Shown here: piece after piece, positions 5,352 to 7,026 of the stretch
Layout of the letters: every line of letters begins with the position of its first letter
Position numbering within the stretch: position 1 is the stretch's first letter
Assembly (NCBI GenBank): GCA_050944015.1
Contig: JBMNQG010000072.1
Span: forward strand, 1 to 7,026
Direction: 5' to 3'
From: DUOX01 sp050944015
GTDB taxonomy: Bacteria; Bacillota; Clostridia; Oscillospirales; Oscillospiraceae
DNA length: 7,026 nucleotides
Program-made: the position numbers and the translations under genes
The notes under the pieces: model-generated
Told to the model about the DNA's origin: nothing
Databases searched by the model: none
Seen by the model: the letters and a program-made list of their open reading frames with translations, nothing else

Positions 5352-6335
5352 ATGGAGCTGCTTCAACTGAAATACTTTACAGCCGTCGCCGAAACCCTGC
5401 ACATGACCAGGACGGCCGAGCGCCTGAACATCTCCCAGTCCACCCTCAGCCGGACAATATCCCGGCTGGAGAAGGAGCTGGGAGTCAAGCTCTTTTACCG
5501 GGAGGGGCGTTCTATACAGCTTACGGATTACGGCCGCCATTTTCTGGAGCGTGCCAGACGAGCTCTCCGGGAACTAAACGACGGGCAAAGGGAAATCGAG
5601 GACTTGGTGAGGGAAGGAGGCGGCGAACTTACCCTGCTGGTATCCGTGCCGGAAATAACCGGAAATCTTCTGGAGGCCTTTCATGAAAAATACCCAGGGA
5701 TATCCGTATCCCAGCACATATATCCCCGTGACCAGGTTTTCAGCCGCCTGGAGCGGGGAGAGGGGGATTTGGGCTTTGCGGAGCTGCTGGTGTGCTCCCC
5801 CACCCTGCAGAGCAGGCCGGTTCTGTCGGAGCAGCTTTACGTGGTTTTGCCCATAAACCACCCCCTGGCCGGCGCAGAAAAGGTATCCCTCACCGATTTG
5901 GAGGGCGAAAGGGTAATATTCCCCTCCCGCATGAGCTCCGCCCTGGACATACTCTATTACACCTCGCAGGACAGCGGATATTATCCAAATCTCACCTTGG
6001 AGGTGGCCGACTACCGCACCGCCTTTCGCTACGTGGGGCTGAACTGGGGCATCAGCTTCGCGTCCAGCTTTATTTTTAATCTGGAGATGGAGCGCTCAAA
6101 ACACGGCGACAAGAGCATATTGAATTTCGCCAGAGGAATACCTATCGCGGAGCCCTATTGCAGTTGGGATATAGGGCTTACCTCGCCTAAAAACCGGTAC
6201 ATGTCCCGGGCGGTCCGCAGCTTTTACAGCTTCACACTGGAATACTTCCGGGGTATGTCCAAGGCGGACCTCCTTGACGTAACCATAGGAATGGAGCCCT
6301 GGGGCGGAGACAGGGAAATAATATACAACACCTGA
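5352..6335 (+). CDS. LysR-type transcriptional regulator
   Basis: This is a 327-residue LysR-family DNA-binding regulator acting as a cytoplasmic multimer. Residues 2-60 are the winged helix-turn-helix: LKYFTAVAETLHMTRTAERL, then NISQSTLSRTISRLEKELG with the recognition helix near 29-44, then VKLFYREGRSIQLTDYG. A linker helix follows (~62-88), and an effector-binding domain of periplasmic-binding-protein fold begins at about GELTLLVSVP (91-100). YVVLPINHPLAG (163-174) is the usual mid-domain motif. The protein is about 25 residues longer than the common 290-305; the excess is a C-terminal tail ending DREIIYNT. It is divergent from the binding-protein gene across 291 bases, the classic arrangement in which a LysR protein controls its neighbour and itself. 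The effector is unknown; a sugar or wall-glycan breakdown product would fit the neighbours but this is only inference. Confidence 0.92.
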   Translation: MELLQLKYFTAVAETLHMTRTAERLNISQSTLSRTISRLEKELGVKLFYREGRSIQLTDYGRHFLERARRALRELNDGQREIEDLVREGGGELTLLVSVPEITGNLLEAFHEKYPGISVSQHIYPRDQVFSRLERGEGDLGFAELLVCSPTLQSRPVLSEQLYVVLPINHPLAGAEKVSLTDLEGERVIFPSRMSSALDILYYTSQDSGYYPNLTLEVADYRTAFRYVGLNWGISFASSFIFNLEMERSKHGDKSILNFARGIPIAEPYCSWDIGLTSPKNRYMSRAVRSFYSFTLEYFRGMSKADLLDVTIGMEPWGGDREIIYNT

Positions 6336-6350
6336 TGCGTTCAAACAAAA

Positions 6351-6375
6351 AAGCCCTGCGCAATGCGCAGGGCTT
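6351..6375. terminator. Bidirectional intrinsic terminator between convergent genes
   Basis: AAGCCCTGCGC (6351-6361) and GCGCAGGGCTT (6365-6375) form an 11-bp perfect stem with a 3-base loop. On the plus strand TATTTTT follows. On the minus strand the stem's last TT continues into a T6 run. It lies 15 bases after the LysR stop and 10 bases after the stop of the minus-strand binding protein, so it ends both genes. Confidence 0.92.
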
Positions 6376-6385
6376 ATTTTTGCCG

Positions 6386-7026
6386 CTATCTTTTTATAAA
6401 TGAGTCTTTGGTAAGTTCGTCGAAAAGTTCCCTTGAAAGCTCGCTGTGGTAAAACAGCCGGAAATACTCAGCGACCTCCTCGTACACGTCGTATTCCACA
6501 TGGTCCGGGTACAGGACGGCGGGAAGCCAGATGAGCCCCAGATAGCGCTGCACGGAAGGCGGTATTCCCATCCAGTTGAAGGGCCCGAAAGGCACCTTGA
6601 CGTAATTGCCCTGGGAAACTGCCTTCATCTGCTGCCAGGAGGAGTCGCCTGCAATGGACTCCAGGTCCACTTCCGGCGAAAAGACAAGATAGTCCGGATC
6701 CCAAAGGAGCAGCTGTTCCATGTCCACTTCATTGCCGGTGCCCTTGGAGGACGGCTCGTCCAAAACGGCAACGTTGTTTGCAAGCATGTCTATAAGCTCC
6801 GCATGGTAAGAGCCCTTTGCCAGAACATTCAATCCTTCGGTGCCCAGGCAGTAGAGGACATCCGCACGGCTCTCCCCGACCCGCTCCATAATGTCCTGGG
6901 TCCTGCCATATATCCTCTCGCAATACTCCGCCAGGGCCTCTCCCCGCTCTTCTCTGCCCAGAAGCCGGCCAAGTTTGCGGTAGGTCTCGGGCATGGCCTC
7001 CAAGGTCGCCTCAATGTGCACGCAGG
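6386..7026 (-). CDS. Iron/siderophore- or corrinoid-type ABC transporter substrate-binding protein, C-terminal part
   Basis: The last 212 residues of a binding protein of the BtuF/FepB/FhuD (Fe3+-siderophore, haem or cobalamin) class are visible; these proteins pass metal-chelate ligands to an ABC importer. The frame is open at the right edge, so the GTG at 7021 is probably internal, and the family is usually 320-380 residues. The N-terminal visible part (LEAMPETYRKLGRLLGREER) resembles the helix that links the two lobes. The second lobe shows RADVLYCLGTEGLNVLAKGS, LLLWDPDYLVFSPE and MGIPPSVQRYLGLIWLPAVLYP. The PPS-x-x-R-x-LG-x-x-WL pattern is characteristic of a common clostridial branch of iron-type binding proteins. 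The gene is convergent with the LysR gene, separated by the terminator, so no shared transcript is expected. The signal peptide and the rest of the transporter lie outside the window. Confidence 0.85.
   Translation of the reverse strand, partial: CVHIEATLEAMPETYRKLGRLLGREERGEALAEYCERIYGRTQDIMERVGESRADVLYCLGTEGLNVLAKGSYHAELIDMLANNVAVLDEPSSKGTGNEVDMEQLLLWDPDYLVFSPEVDLESIAGDSSWQQMKAVSQGNYVKVPFGPFNWMGIPPSVQRYLGLIWLPAVLYPDHVEYDVYEEVAEYFRLFYHSELSRELFDELTKDSFIKR

Noticed and set aside
7019..7021. GTG as start of the right-edge binding protein
   Set aside because: No signal peptide or ribosome binding site accompanies it, the frame stays open to the window edge, and family members have about 120-150 more residues upstream.

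Overview
The window looks like chromosomal DNA from an S-layer-bearing, moderately GC-rich member of the Firmicutes (Clostridia-like). The support is a surface protein with three C-terminal S-layer homology (SLH) repeats, a Gram-positive-style lipoprotein binding protein, strong purine-rich ribosome binding sites, AT-rich spacers between GC-rich genes, and clean intrinsic terminators. No tRNA, rRNA, CRISPR array or intact mobile element is visible. The species cannot be named from this sequence.

Layout. The left edge (1-329, +) is the C-terminal part of a MATE-family multidrug/metabolite antiporter. It ends at a perfect 20-bp terminator hairpin (340-382). Positions 383-767 hold no intact gene, but 400-504 on the minus strand reads as the C-terminal tail of a lost gene, stopping just before the same hairpin. 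Next, on the minus strand (768-3038), is a secreted phosphodiester glycosidase (NAGPA-type) with Ig-like spacer segments and three SLH repeats. Upstream of it and on the same strand (3378-5060) is a large LplA-type sugar-binding lipoprotein with its own promoters and terminator. A 291-bp divergent regulatory region (5061-5351) separates it from a LysR-type regulator on the plus strand (5352-6335). A bidirectional terminator (6351-6375) then divides the regulator from the C-terminal part of an iron/siderophore/corrinoid-type ABC binding protein on the minus strand (6386 to the right edge).

How the parts may work together (inference). The regulator faces the binding-protein gene across a shared control region. 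That region contains a near-perfect 28-bp palindrome next to the regulator's own strong promoter, which suggests autoregulation and possibly control of the divergent gene. The binding protein and the SLH-anchored glycosidase are consecutive on one strand. They could form a surface glycan-processing and capture pair, the enzyme cleaving sugar-phosphate diesters and the lipoprotein binding the released glycan. However, a terminator and a candidate promoter lie between them, and no permease or ATPase gene is next to the binding protein. I do not see a clearly new molecular system. The most unusual items are the palindrome, the orphan binding protein paired with a phosphodiester glycosidase, the structured leader of the glycosidase gene, and the gene remnant at 400-504.
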